This document shows positions 1 through 9,400 of a stretch of DNA of 64,000 nt, piece by piece. Location of the stretch: assembly GCF_030848805.1 (NCBI RefSeq), contig NC_092359.1:12334035-12398034 (forward strand), in the 5' to 3' direction. The position numbers and the translations under genes were made by a program. The notes below the pieces were generated by a model, which had not been told where the DNA came from, did not search any database, and saw only the letters and a list, made by a program, of their open reading frames with translations. Position 1 is the first letter of the stretch. Every line of letters starts with the position of its first letter. Source of the DNA: Temnothorax longispinosus. Taxonomy: Eukaryota > Arthropoda > Insecta > Hymenoptera > Formicidae.

Positions 1-104
1 CGCGGCGCCTGTCCATGATATTTTCATTGTCTTTCTTGTGCGCGAGCAAGTCACGCACTCCTTTCTTTTCGTAAGTTAATTCCTTCCGCATTGAATTCTT
101 CGAA

Positions 105-1425
105 ATGGCCAAGCATAGGAAAAGAAGTCACGAAAACCGCGACGGAAAAGCGGAAATACTGCGAAAGATCCAGAAATTAAATAGGAAGGTCGAACGTTTA
201 TTCGACGATATGCCGAGACCGATATCATCGGAAAATAAAGATCGGTGCATTATCCTACTATAAAATGAGGCGATTTGGTCCGATCCTAGAGACAAAACCG
301 CGATCAGCCTCGAGGTTTAGGCAGAGCATACCCTCTGAGGAAAGACTTTCCTTCGCCTAACTTCTCTTTCTAAATCTCTTTATTACAAATGAGACGACTT
401 GGTCCGATCCTAGAGACAGAACCGCGGTCAGCCTCGAGGTTTAGGCAGAGCATATCCCCTAAGGAAATACTTTTTTTGCCTAACCTCTCTTTTCTGAATT
501 CCCTTGTTACAGATAATAAGGAAAATCATCCTAAGAATGTGCAGGTTATCTCAGGTAAATCTGACACCGGCTCAGATCATAAAAGCGAGGGGGATATTAA
601 TATTGTCCTCCCCTGCAAGTCGCAAGACGCAACCGCGCTAGACGCATCGGTGCTAGACACAAATTCTCCAGCGATTCTGCAAGAGCTCAGGGCAGGTACA
701 GACAAAGTCATTGCTGCCTCTGGGGAAGTGGAGAACACAGAGGAGGCAGGCCTTGAGCCGGAAGTGCTGGAGAATCTTGGAGCTGACCCCTCCAAGCCTA
801 AAAATGCTAGAATCGTCCTCGGACGATAGGAAGGAACGATAGGAGGAACTCGAGGCTCGCTGGAGCTATTGGCTCTCAACACAGCTCGGTAAAGAGGAAA
901 TGGACAAACTGCTGGACCAATATCCTCGTGAATCGAGCAAAATGTTTCTTCGAGGCGTCCAAATTAAATCCGAAGATCGCAGCTATGTCTGCAGCAACCC
1001 TGATCCAGAGAGATAAGTTTGTGGCAACACAAAACATGATTGGCTCTGCTCTGGTCGCCTTAGGTTCTGCCATTTCCAGTCTACTGGTCGATGAAGAAAT
1101 AGACAAGCTCGAGCTTCTCCGTAGGCTATGTGACTCGGGGAAGTTGATGACTCAAATCCATCGTGGTTTTTCAACCGCCAGAAGAGCCTTCGTATCTCCC
1201 AGCTTAAACAAGCAGATTCGTGATCCTCTGGAAGGTACCAATCTGGACAAGCTCCTGTATTGCTCCAACCTCTCCGAAAAGGTTAAGGAGGTTAAGACTA
1301 CGGCAAAGATTGGACTAGACCTCAAGCCGCTTCCGGTAAAGCAAAATAAGTCGAGCACTTTAAACTCAAAAGGCCCGTTTGTCAGGTTCAAGAAATCTCA
1401 AACAGGCTTCAAGCCTCGAGGTTAG
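105..1425 (+). pseudogene. DIRS-like gag (ORF1), broken
   Basis: This is the structural-protein ORF upstream of the reverse transcriptase, inferred to package the element RNA. It begins with an ATG at 105 that opens a basic stretch (MAKHRKRSHENR, then a LRKIQKLNRKVERL helix) and stops at 263. A second open piece runs 389-829 (146 aa, acidic, ending DPSKPKNARIVLG). Between about 830 and 925 the reading continues in another frame with EARWSYWLSTQLGKEEMDKLL. The best-preserved part is 928-1425, with LNPKIAAMSAAT, QRDKFVATQNMIGSALVALG and a C-terminal LGTNLDKLL-like region followed by a Lys-rich tail. At least two frame changes and one tandem duplication separate the pieces. The match to gag of DIRS elements is from recalled family features, not a search. 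Confidence 0.75.
265..512 (+). repeat. Two tandem copies of a 124-bp unit in the gag region
   Basis: Bases 265-388 and 389-512 are the same unit with scattered substitutions. Both start ATGAG(G/A)CGA(T/C)TTGGTCCGAT, share CAGCCTCGAGGTTTAGGCAG, and end near TTACA. The period of 124 is not a multiple of three, so the duplication by itself shifts the gag frame. The copies differ at more than ten sites, so the duplication is not recent. Confidence 0.85.
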
Positions 1426-1553
1426 CACAGGACGGGTCAATACAAACAAAACCAGCACCAATCGAGCTCCCAAAAAAACAAGAGCGCGACTCAGTCTACG
1501 TCGGCGTCGCAGACAGCCACTCAGGAAACAAAAAAGTAGAGGTAAGAAGCGTT

Positions 1554-3040
1554 GCAGGTAACCTGAGACACTTCCTACGTGAGTGGGAGTCGATTGGCTC
1601 AGATTCGTTTGTACTACAATCCATCAAAGGTTATAAAATACCCTTCACTTCCCATCCTGTACAATCATCCGCTCCACCGAAGCCTTCCTTTTCTGAGTCT
1701 GAATCATGCATTTACAGGAACTGGGAGCCATCGAACCATGTACCCCTTGTAAGGTTCAGTTCATTTCCACATACTTCTTAGTGGACAAACCCAACGGAGA
1801 TAAAAGATTTAATCTAAAGAAATTGAACAAATTTATAAAGCCTCCCCACTTCAAACTAGAGGATATTAGAACTGCAGTTAAACTAATCTCCCCGGGTTGT
1901 TTCATGGCTAAGCTCGAGCTTAAAGACGCTTATTTCCTGGTTCCTGTTCACCAGCAGGACAAAAAATTCTTAAGATTTCTTTTTCGTGGTAAGTTTTATC
2001 AATTTACGTGCATACCCTTTGGGTTCTCCACCTGTCCTTATGTATTCACCAAAATAATGAAACCGGTAGTAAAATACCTTCGTCCTAAAAGTCTAATCTC
2101 TTCGGTTTATTTAGACGACATCCTTTGCATAGGATCATCTCAAAGAAAATGTTAAGTTAATGTACAGACGACGTGTTCCCTACTTTTAAAGCTAAGTTTT
2201 ATCATTAACAGGGAAAAGAGCCAGCTCATTCCCGACACTCGTTGCAAGTATCTAGGTTTCGTCTTGAACTCTGAAAGGTTTACTCTAGATCTGTCGGACA
2301 GAAAGCGGCTTGCCGCCAAGAATATAATTGAGCGTTTCCAACCAGAAACACGCTGTACTATTAAAGAATTCGCCAGTCTTATAGGTACGTTGATTTCCTG
2401 TTGTCCTGCCATAGCATTCGGTACTTTTTACTCAAAAAATCTCGAAAGAGAGAAACAGCTGAGATTAATTATCAACGACGGAAATTTCGAAACTCTGATA
2501 ACGGTTCCTCGACCAATTCAGTCTGACCTTAAGTGGTGGCATAGTCACGTTATGTCCTCAAGTGGCTCAATCAGAACAAAGATCTTCAGTGCCACGATCT
2601 TTACTGATGCTTCAAGAACAAGCTGGGAAGCCGCTTGGGAAGTTAATTCAACGGGAGGTCTTTGGTCGGCGGATGAGAGAACTAACCATATAAACTTTCT
2701 AGAATTGCTAGCGATCTCATTAGCTCTCAAGTGTTTCGTTCAGAATCTATCAAATTGCGAAATCCTTCTCAGAGTAGATAACACGACAGCTATATCCTAT
2801 ATCAATAGGATGGGAGGTACTAGGGTACCCAAACTGAATAGGTTGGCACGAGAGATTTGGCAGTGGTATGAATCTAAAAGTCTTTGGTTATTCGCATTTT
2901 ATATTCCCTCTAAAAAAAATACAGAGGCGGATTGCGAATCTCGATGCACCGACATTGATACGGAATGGGAACCCGCTGATTACGCCTTTAATCATCTAGC
3001 CTGGGAAACCCCGAGATCGACCTTTTTGCATCTCGCATAA
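1554..3040 (+). pseudogene. DIRS-like reverse transcriptase and RNase H, one in-frame stop
   Basis: This copies the element RNA into DNA and degrades the RNA strand. A leader piece (GNLRHFLREWESIGSDSF) lies in a different frame before about 1700. From 1706 one frame runs to 3040, interrupted only by a TAA at 2153-2155. RT motifs, counted from the ATG at 1706, are VDKPNGDKRFNLKKLN (residues 27-42), LELKDAY with Asp74, FGFSTCP (105-111) and YLDD (135-138). After the stop the frame resumes with KYLGFVLNSE, the palm/thumb junction. Counted from the Met at 2264, the RNase H carries the expected acidic residues: FTDAS (Asp115), FLELLAI (Glu147), VDNTT (Asp172) and EADCESR (Asp223). The catalytic residues therefore survive although the ORF does not. 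A Ty3/gypsy origin is less likely because a tyrosine recombinase follows instead of a DDE integrase. Confidence 0.9.
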
Positions 3041-3239
3041 ACGCTAAATGCAAAGATTATTGTTCCTGGCGTAGAGATCCTTACGCCTTAACAGTGGACG
3101 CTTTCACAATCAGCTAGAGTGACAGATTGTTCTACGCTTTTCCTCCCTTCTCTCAACCCTTCAAAAAAACTTCAATGACCAGGCAACAGACATTATAGTT
3201 GTGCCACAATGAACCGCTCAACCCTGGTATCCCCTGTTT
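3041..3239 (+). pseudogene. DIRS linker between RNase H and recombinase, left part
   Basis: After the stop at 3040 the sequence still reads, with changes of frame, like the DIRS linker region (WRRDPYALTVDAF near 3070-3105, then PPFSQPF). It contains several stops. It continues on the far side of the nested LINE at 4847, where KEPIIFKPSMDLL is readable. It shows no independent domain. Confidence 0.5.
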
Positions 3240-3256
3240 TTAACAGCTCTTATCAA
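3240..3256. repeat. 17-bp target-site duplication, left copy
   Basis: TTAACAGCTCTTATCAA here is identical to 4830-4846. The two copies bracket the nested LINE derivative, and joining them restores DIRS linker continuity. A duplication of this length fits target-primed reverse transcription. Confidence 0.93.
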
Positions 3257-3300
3257 TTCAATTCAATCTTTATTTCTCTCCCCTTCCGGGATTGGAAAGG

Positions 3301-3324
3301 TTTTTTTTTTTTTTTTTTTTTTTT
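3301..3324 (-). repeat. Poly(T) run, internal poly(A) of the nested LINE
   Basis: Twenty-four consecutive T on the + strand, which is an A-tract on the element's sense strand. It is not terminal: about 44 bp of element sequence lie between it and the left target duplication. Confidence 0.9.
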
Positions 3325-3486
3325 ACGTTTCCAAAAACCCTTACAAATATACATTCAGTCATTACTCACATATATTTTACATGACGTTTTACAGGGACGT
3401 ACCCACCCCTTTACATATACCCGTAACCCATTTTAATTCTATAAACCTGGCCTTTGTGCGACCTTACAATACTACTATTACCCTCC

Positions 3487-4208
3487 TTAACCCTTCCAGT
3501 GCCTTCCCTCCGGTCTTTGCCCCTGGTCCGCTTCGTCCTCGTCCGTGTCCATCAATAACTTTTCCTCCATCCTCTCCGCGATCTCGTCCTCTGCCGACCT
3601 CCTTGTCCTTCCGCTTTCCTCTTCTCTCTTTTCCTTTCTCTTTTCCCTCTCCTTTCCTTCTTTGATCCTTTTTTCCACCGACTTGTCTTCGTCTACCTTT
3701 ACCTTCATTCTGCTTCCTTCTTTTCTCCTTGCTTCCAGTACTTTCCATTTATCCTCCTCACTTCCCATCTTTACCAGAATTGTTATCCAATCTCCTTTCT
3801 GCCCTATCATGTTCACCTTCACTTTCTTCACCTCCACCTCCACCTCCACCTTAAGTCCTTCTGTAAATAGCTGCTTCACCTTATACCAGTTCGAATCATT
3901 TCCTCCCCATATCTCTCCTTCTCGACCCTAATTATCACATTCTTCCTTCTTTTTTCATCATCGGTCCCTTCATAATCTTCATACCACCATTTTCTCTTAT
4001 ATATCTTATCTCTTCTCTCCTCACCCTCGTTCCTCTTCCTTTTACCTAAACTCTGCTCCATTCTGTATACCTTCCTTTTCATCCTCTCTACTTACTCTTT
4101 CAGTTCTTTTATTTCCTCCTTAAAGTCCTTCATCATTTTCGCTGCTCGCCCTTCCACTATCATCTCTATCGCCTCCCTGTCAATTATTATTGTTCCTTTG
4201 CACTCCAT
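3487..4208 (-). pseudogene. LINE ORF1 protein, coiled-coil type, broken
   Basis: On the minus strand an ATG at 4208 opens MECKGTIIIDREAIEMIVEG, followed by a Lys/Glu-rich predicted coiled coil (MMKDFKEEIKELKE). A stop falls near 4099, then the frame continues VERMKRKVYRMEQ and RRKNVIIRVEKERYGEE. A frameshift near 3880 leads into EVEVKKVKVNMIGQKGDW and WKVLEARRKEGSRMKVKVDED, ending in a charged tail and a stop at 3487. The NVII(R/K) box followed by WKVL and a basic-acidic tail resembles LINE ORF1 nucleic-acid-binding proteins (RRM-like core after a coiled coil). Family assignment is by recalled pattern. At least one stop and one frameshift make it non-functional. Confidence 0.7.
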
Positions 4209-4829
4209 TTTTCCGTCCATCTTTTCCTTTCCTTTCCTCTTGCGATATTTGTAAACAAACTGTTGGTTATTATTTATTCCCTCTGTTTAGCACATCACTG
4301 TGCCGTCTTGCATTCCTCTCCTCTCCAAGTCCGCCGTCCGTTTCTCTCCTTCATCTTTACTGCCTATCTTTACCTTTGATCCTTCCGTAAACAATTATTT
4401 CAATAATCACCGCTTACTTTCTACTACCGCTCGCTTCGTCCCACAGCTCGCCTTTACTGCCGCCACGTGCGTTTCTTACATGTTCACCTCGATCCCTTCC
4501 TTCGATCTCTCGATCTTGCCGCTTATCCGTCGCACACGTTGCGAAGACGCGCGGTCTTTCCTGCCGCTCTCGCCTCTGGTGCCACCTCCTCCATAGCCCA
4601 AGCTCACCGTCATCCTAACCTCTCTCTCAGGCCTCCTCATCTCAAACAGATTTCTGCCGTCCTGCTTTATTTTTCACCTCGCCTCCACTTACTCCACCTC
4701 CTTTCGGCTTCCTTCACTCTTACCTTTCTTCCTCCACGTTCCTTCTCCTCTGTAAAACCTTTTTCCGACGCTCTTTTCCTCCTTTTCTGCGCTCCACCTG
4801 TTCCCCCGCCGAGGGCTGCGGGGGAATCC

Positions 4830-4846
4830 TTAACAGCTCTTATCAA
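4830..4846. repeat. 17-bp target-site duplication, right copy
   Basis: Identical to 3240-3256. It marks the 5' end of the minus-strand LINE derivative and the resumption of the DIRS linker. Confidence 0.93.
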
Positions 4847-6049
4847 AGAGCCAATAATATTTAAACCCTCGATGGACCTGCTGCGCTATCCTTGCAGGAC
4901 AATTCACCATCCGCTTGCCACTCGGATTACCCTGGTGGCAGGGAAACTATCAGGCAGGCGTACCTGAGAAGAGGATTTTCAGCAACGATTATCAACATCC
5001 TGGTCGAGTCAATTACTAAAGCTACTCATAAGCAGTACAACTCTAGTCTGAAAAGATGGTGGGTTTTCTGTCACAAAAACCAGGTAGACGTCTATGAACC
5101 ATCCACCAGAGAGAGTTACTTGAATTCTTGACTAAACAGTTCAACGAAGGAGCATCTTACGGGTCATTGAATTCTATACGATCGGCAATTGCACTGGGGG
5201 TCGATTACGGTTCTTGAAACGAGGTAAAAATTACAAAAGTGAACAGATTTACTAGATTTCGACCAATAAAATTATAGATAACCTAGTGAATTTCCTCACT
5301 TTTGTAACTTTCACCTCGTTTCAAGAACCGTAATAAGCCCCTGATCTCACGAGAGGAGTTTGCGAGAAACCAGGCAGTACAACAATTTCTTAAAGGAGTT
5401 TATAAAATACTAGACCGAGATACAGTCACATCTGGGACCTAGAAGTGGTTCTATCTTTTCTTGCAAACTCACCTACAAATGAATATTTACACCTCCAACA
5501 ACTTAGTGAGAAGATGGCTACCCTCCTCGCCTTAAGTACGGCTCATAGACTTCAAACCTTTTCACTGATCAGAGTGGATCAAATTATCCAAAGCGCGGCT
5601 ATGGTGGAAATAATGATTCCGGACAGGATTAAAACCTCTCGACCGAGCAACTTTCAGTCTCTATTAACGTTGCCCTTTCTTCTAAATAGACCCAAGATTT
5701 GTGTGGCTACCACAGTCTATATCTCAAGAACTGAAGATATCAGAGTCAAAGAAAAGAGACTTTTTGTAACTGTTAAGAGGCCCCATAGGCCAGCATCATC
5801 TCAAACACTGGCTCGATAAATTAAATCCTGCCTATCACAGGCAGGCTTGACACGGAACTATTCTCGGCGTACAGTACGAAACATGCAACATCAGCAGCTG
5901 TGTTGAAAGGCGTGGACGTAGACACTATACGCCGAACAGCAGGATGGTCTAAGAAGTCCAATGTCTTCGCACGTTTCTACGACCGGCCTGTGCTACCGGA
6001 CCGGACTTCGTTTGCAAGATCAGTTCTTGAAACTAACAAGAAAAAGTAA
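4847..6049 (+). pseudogene. DIRS-like tyrosine recombinase, broken and interrupted
   Basis: This would integrate the element's circular DNA. The N-terminal core-binding domain is readable from about 4965 (YLRRGFSATIINILVESI, then THKQYNSSLKRWWVFC). A one-base frameshift near 5122 shifts it to EFLTKQFNEGASYGSLNS, up to the small palindromic insertion at 5208-5330. The catalytic domain resumes with ISREEFARNQAVQQFLKG, changes frame near 5410, and shows the first catalytic arginine in LSTAHRLQTFSL (codon 5547-5549). An in-frame TAA at 5817-5819 and another frameshift precede the last part, which ends at a stop at 6047-6049. The nucleophilic tyrosine is present in FARFYDRP (codon 5978-5980). The H-x-x-R box reads Y-S-T-K (5870-5881), so two expected catalytic residues are lost. 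Confidence 0.85.
5208..5330. mobile_element. 123-bp palindromic MITE inserted in the recombinase
   Basis: The insert begins CGGTTCTTGAAACGAGGT and ends with its reverse complement. The inverted arms extend about 35 bp with a few mismatches (TTACAAAAGTGA against TCACTTTTGTAA). It interrupts the recombinase reading exactly: VDYG before it, NKPLISREEF after it. It is flanked by TA on both sides (5206-5207 and 5331-5332), consistent with a Tc1/mariner-type TA target, although ATTA/TAAT symmetry leaves the duplication ambiguous. It has no coding capacity. Confidence 0.75.
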
Positions 6050-6120
6050 ATTACTTCTTATTCCTCAAAGCGAATGATGATTATTAAAGAATGGAGTGAA
6101 AATTGAGACTGAGCTCTAAA

Positions 6121-6470
6121 CATCTACAGTTGTAATCTTGAAGACGAGGCTTGAATATAATTAAGCGATCAAACAAACTTACCTAAGTGATGTTCAATCG
6201 TGATTATATGAAAAGCTTCGTCGAGAAATTCAGTCCCACCCAGAACGCACATCCTGATTCCTTACCAATTTCTACTCATTAATATCTTTAAACTAATAAA
6301 AGTATCAAAATGGGGCGCGGGGCGCGGAACTCCATCTCTTGCTTTTGGCTCTGAAGATGTGGCTCGATATGCCCGCAAGACGGACTACTACAGTTGTAAT
6401 CTGTCGACGAAGCTTTTCATATAATCACGATCGAACGTCACTTAGGTAAGTTCGTTTGATCGCGTAATTT
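6121..6470 (+). repeat. 3' terminal repeat complex of the DIRS-like element
   Basis: Two inverted arms, 6159-6224 and 6404-6469, match over about 66 bp, both containing (as one strand or the other) AACTTACCTAAGTGA and ATATGAAAAGCTTCGTCGA. Overlapping these, a direct repeat links 6124-6160 with 6390-6424 (CTACAGTTGTAATCT followed by related sequence). DIRS elements have inverted termini plus an internal complementary region rather than LTRs, so this block is the likely 3' end. Which segment plays which role cannot be assigned without the left terminus. Confidence 0.7.
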
Positions 6471-9400
6471 TACTCTATAACAGAAGTGGAAATAAAAATT
6501 TACAGAAAAAGAGTGTTGATTTTATCTCACAATCTTAACTTCAACATAAATCTTATATTACGATCACGATCATTTACATTTAAATCAATTACGATCAGAA
6601 TTACATTTCCTTTCTGTTGAAATATTTTAACGTAGTATCGGTGTTACCATTTAACAAATTCATATTATGTTAAATTAACACAAAAATTTGAGTGGACCGT
6701 TTGGGACATGTGATTTATGTCATTATTATATGTATATATAAAATTACATATATTGAATTTTTTTGTTAATATGTGTACTTTCTCTTGTAAATCATATCTT
6801 TAAAAAAATTGTTAGAAACAAACTGTATAAAAGGGAAGAATTTATAACTGCAAAGAGCAGACGGAGCGTACTGCACTACTGGCGGAAGAAATGCTCTTCG
6901 CTAATTAATTGGCAGGCAGCGCTAATATGATAGTACTGGACGTATTTTAAATCCTGTCGGATGCGTTTTCATTTCCAGCCGACATCCGTATAACAAAAGC
7001 CTCGCACAAACTGCAAAGAGCATTACTCATTTATTTCAGCGTGCGGCAGGGAGCAAACCGCTGGCTTTCGGTTCGTTGCTCACCTTTGTCTTTCCGGATT
7101 AACTTGATACAGCCGCGTCGACCCTGTAAAGGACAGTCATCACAAATTTGTTGGCAAATTTTATGTGAGAATATAAAGGGACTGTATGTATAATACGCGC
7201 TGCCGGACGGCCGGCACAAAGAAGGCACGAAAACCCGCATACCCGAAGCAAATCTGGCGTTTTCCCCCTCTAAACAGATGATAAATAATCACACAGTCGT
7301 AATTAAATGTGATAAACACTGTTTGCACAAATAGAAAGCTGCTTCTAAAAATCGTCCTACAAATTTTGTAACAATAATAATAATTTTATTTTAAATTTTT
7401 AAATACATTTATCAATTTCCATTGAAATTTTACATTCTCTTATCCAAGCAAATATTCGCTTCAAGATGCGTTGATCCTCTGATGAATATCATACTCAAAT
7501 CTAGGTAAAATCATTAGAATTGCCAATTATGAAATAAATTATGTTTGCAGTTTAATTTAACCCCGTGAATTTCATCTCGTCATTTAAATAAAACGCTTGA
7601 AAGTTATCGCTGCTAATTTTACAGCGATAAAATCGCGATCTACATAGCAACATGTAATAAAATCTGTTGATAGGGGGCCTCTCCTTCTCTGTATAGAAAC
7701 TGTTATCATTAGACGACGGATGCCCTACATCTCCAAGTGCACTCAGCCTCAGCTCAGTCGTCCGGTATAAACTATATTATATAACAAGCGATGCAACGTG
7801 TATACGGGGTAATTACGATAAATGAAAGCCGTGCGCCATCAAGACACGGAGCTGCGATGAAATCCCGATTAAAATGTAATTCGACTCGTACGAACGAAGA
7901 TTTATCCGATTTCGTGAGCTGGAAATTATCGCAACTCGCAGAACTGTCGCGTTTCTCGTGTTTTTTTTCCGGGTTTTTTTAATTTTTTTTTTTTTTTTTT
8001 TTTACGGCGAGATCGGCGCGCCAGTACCCGATAATCCGTTGGTAAATAACGAGCCGTTAAATCCGAGAGCGTCGGCGTGGTAATGACGATAATCGGGGCT
8101 TTTCATCGGCAAGAATGATTTGTGCGCGAATCGATTGTTTATCGTACGCAATTGCACAGCAGTGAATCATAAAATATGCTGGTTGCGTTAAAGTTAATAA
8201 CCCCCTTCCCCCGCCCCTCCGGTGACGGCGGCGATAATCAAATTTAGTTATTAATTCGATAGATCATGCATTTCTGATAGCAGCGTGTCGTTTAATTAAA
8301 GCCACGAAGTAAAAACGACGAAGCCGTCTTTAGATTATCGATGAACGCGACGGTGTCCTCCGTCGGGAAATTCGCGAGACCGACGCGGTTTTCGTTTTTC
8401 AACGACCAACGAAGCGCGGCCCTCGTTGATAAACGGCCACTTTGGAAAAATAATCCCGCCGCTTAAAGAATTAATTTGAGATGGCTGGCGGTCCCGCGGG
8501 AAGAACCGAGAAACCCTCTTCTTTATTCCGGTGAAAAGGCCGGGGAAACCCCACCGTCGCACCTTGCACTTGCATCGGTGGAAAAGGTCGGAAGAAAACG
8601 TTTGCAGGCGCACCTCATGCATTTCAGGAATGCCGGGGTACAACAGAGGAGAAGAGAATCCGCGGATGGGTTCGCCGCTGAGCGAGCATTTCCTTCGAAA
8701 GAAATCTACGCGAATGATGTGGAACGCCGCGACGACGCTGCCTGCTGGCAGCGTTCTACAATAAAGACGAGTTTGCCCGGTTGACATTTCGAGTCCCATT
8801 TTTCTTTCAGTACACGCGCCCGCGTTTTCGTCGTCGTTATGGATAAAACATCGCCCTCGAAGAGAAGCTTCCACTTTAGCGGAATAACGTCATTTATTTG
8901 TAGCATGATTCCATTGCTTTATGAACCGATTTGAAAGGCCCCGAGCGAGAGAGACAGTTGGAGGAAGAGGAGGAGGAGGCACTTCTTCGTCTTCCGCCAA
9001 GTGGAAAGAGGAAACCCCAAGAGACCTCCGTTAAAATCTTTGCCCAGCGCTTTGTACTTTTCCTTTCGCTTCAAGTCCCCGTCCGTCGAGGGTAAAACGA
9101 CCGACGAAGGGCTCCCGTAGCAGGCGGAGCAAATACTTCTGGTCGCTTTGAAAATTAATTTATGAGAATGTAAGATAAGAAGCGAGCACGCTTTTCTTTC
9201 ATCAGCTGAGGTAGAAAAAGACCCGAGAGCACCGACCGCGTTAATATTTTTTTATTCGTCGTCTTGCACGTTTGTCAGTGACCATCAATAGTAGAAAACC
9301 GCGTCGTTCAAACTTCCATTTAAGATAAATAATCCCATTGTTTTATTAATTAATAATCGAAAGAGACATAAGTGAGAAAAGAAGTTTTGGAAAAGATCAA

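Larger units (their letters stand above)
3257..4829 (-). mobile_element. ORF1-only LINE derivative nested in the DIRS-like element
   Basis: This is a 1573-bp insertion in minus orientation bounded by a perfect 17-bp target duplication. Read on the minus strand it has a purine-rich 5' leader starting near a G/C palindrome (CCCGCAGCCCTCGGCGGGGG), an ORF1-like coding region, an AT-rich 3' part, an A-tract of 24 (poly-T at 3301-3324), and then about 44 further bases ending in GATTGAATTGAATTG. There is no reverse transcriptase or endonuclease sequence. Both ends look present, so this is an internally deleted or ORF1-only non-autonomous LINE rather than an ordinary 5'-truncated copy. The clade is uncertain. 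Confidence 0.85.
1..6470 (+). mobile_element. Degenerate DIRS-like tyrosine-recombinase retrotransposon (with two nested insertions)
   Basis: The order gag, reverse transcriptase, RNase H, tyrosine recombinase on one strand is that of DIRS-group retrotransposons, which integrate circular DNA through a recombinase rather than a DDE integrase and leave no target-site duplication. The reverse transcriptase has a YLDD active site, the RNase H keeps its acidic residues, and the recombinase shows the AHR and FYDRP boxes typical of DIRS. No LTRs are visible; instead a block of inverted and direct repeats follows the recombinase at 6121-6470. Every ORF is broken by stops or frameshifts, so this copy is dead. 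The left boundary cannot be fixed and may lie before the window. The element is interrupted by a LINE derivative (3257-4829) and a small palindromic element (5208-5330). Confidence 0.9.

Noticed and set aside
3545..3931. Ser/Pro/Phe-rich + strand ORF of 128 aa
   Set aside because: It is the complement of the purine-rich LINE ORF1 on the minus strand; base composition alone keeps it open.
8335..8874. Minus-strand ORF of 179 aa
   Set aside because: Overlaps long ORFs in other frames in CpG-rich DNA, has no recognisable motif and no splice context that favours it.
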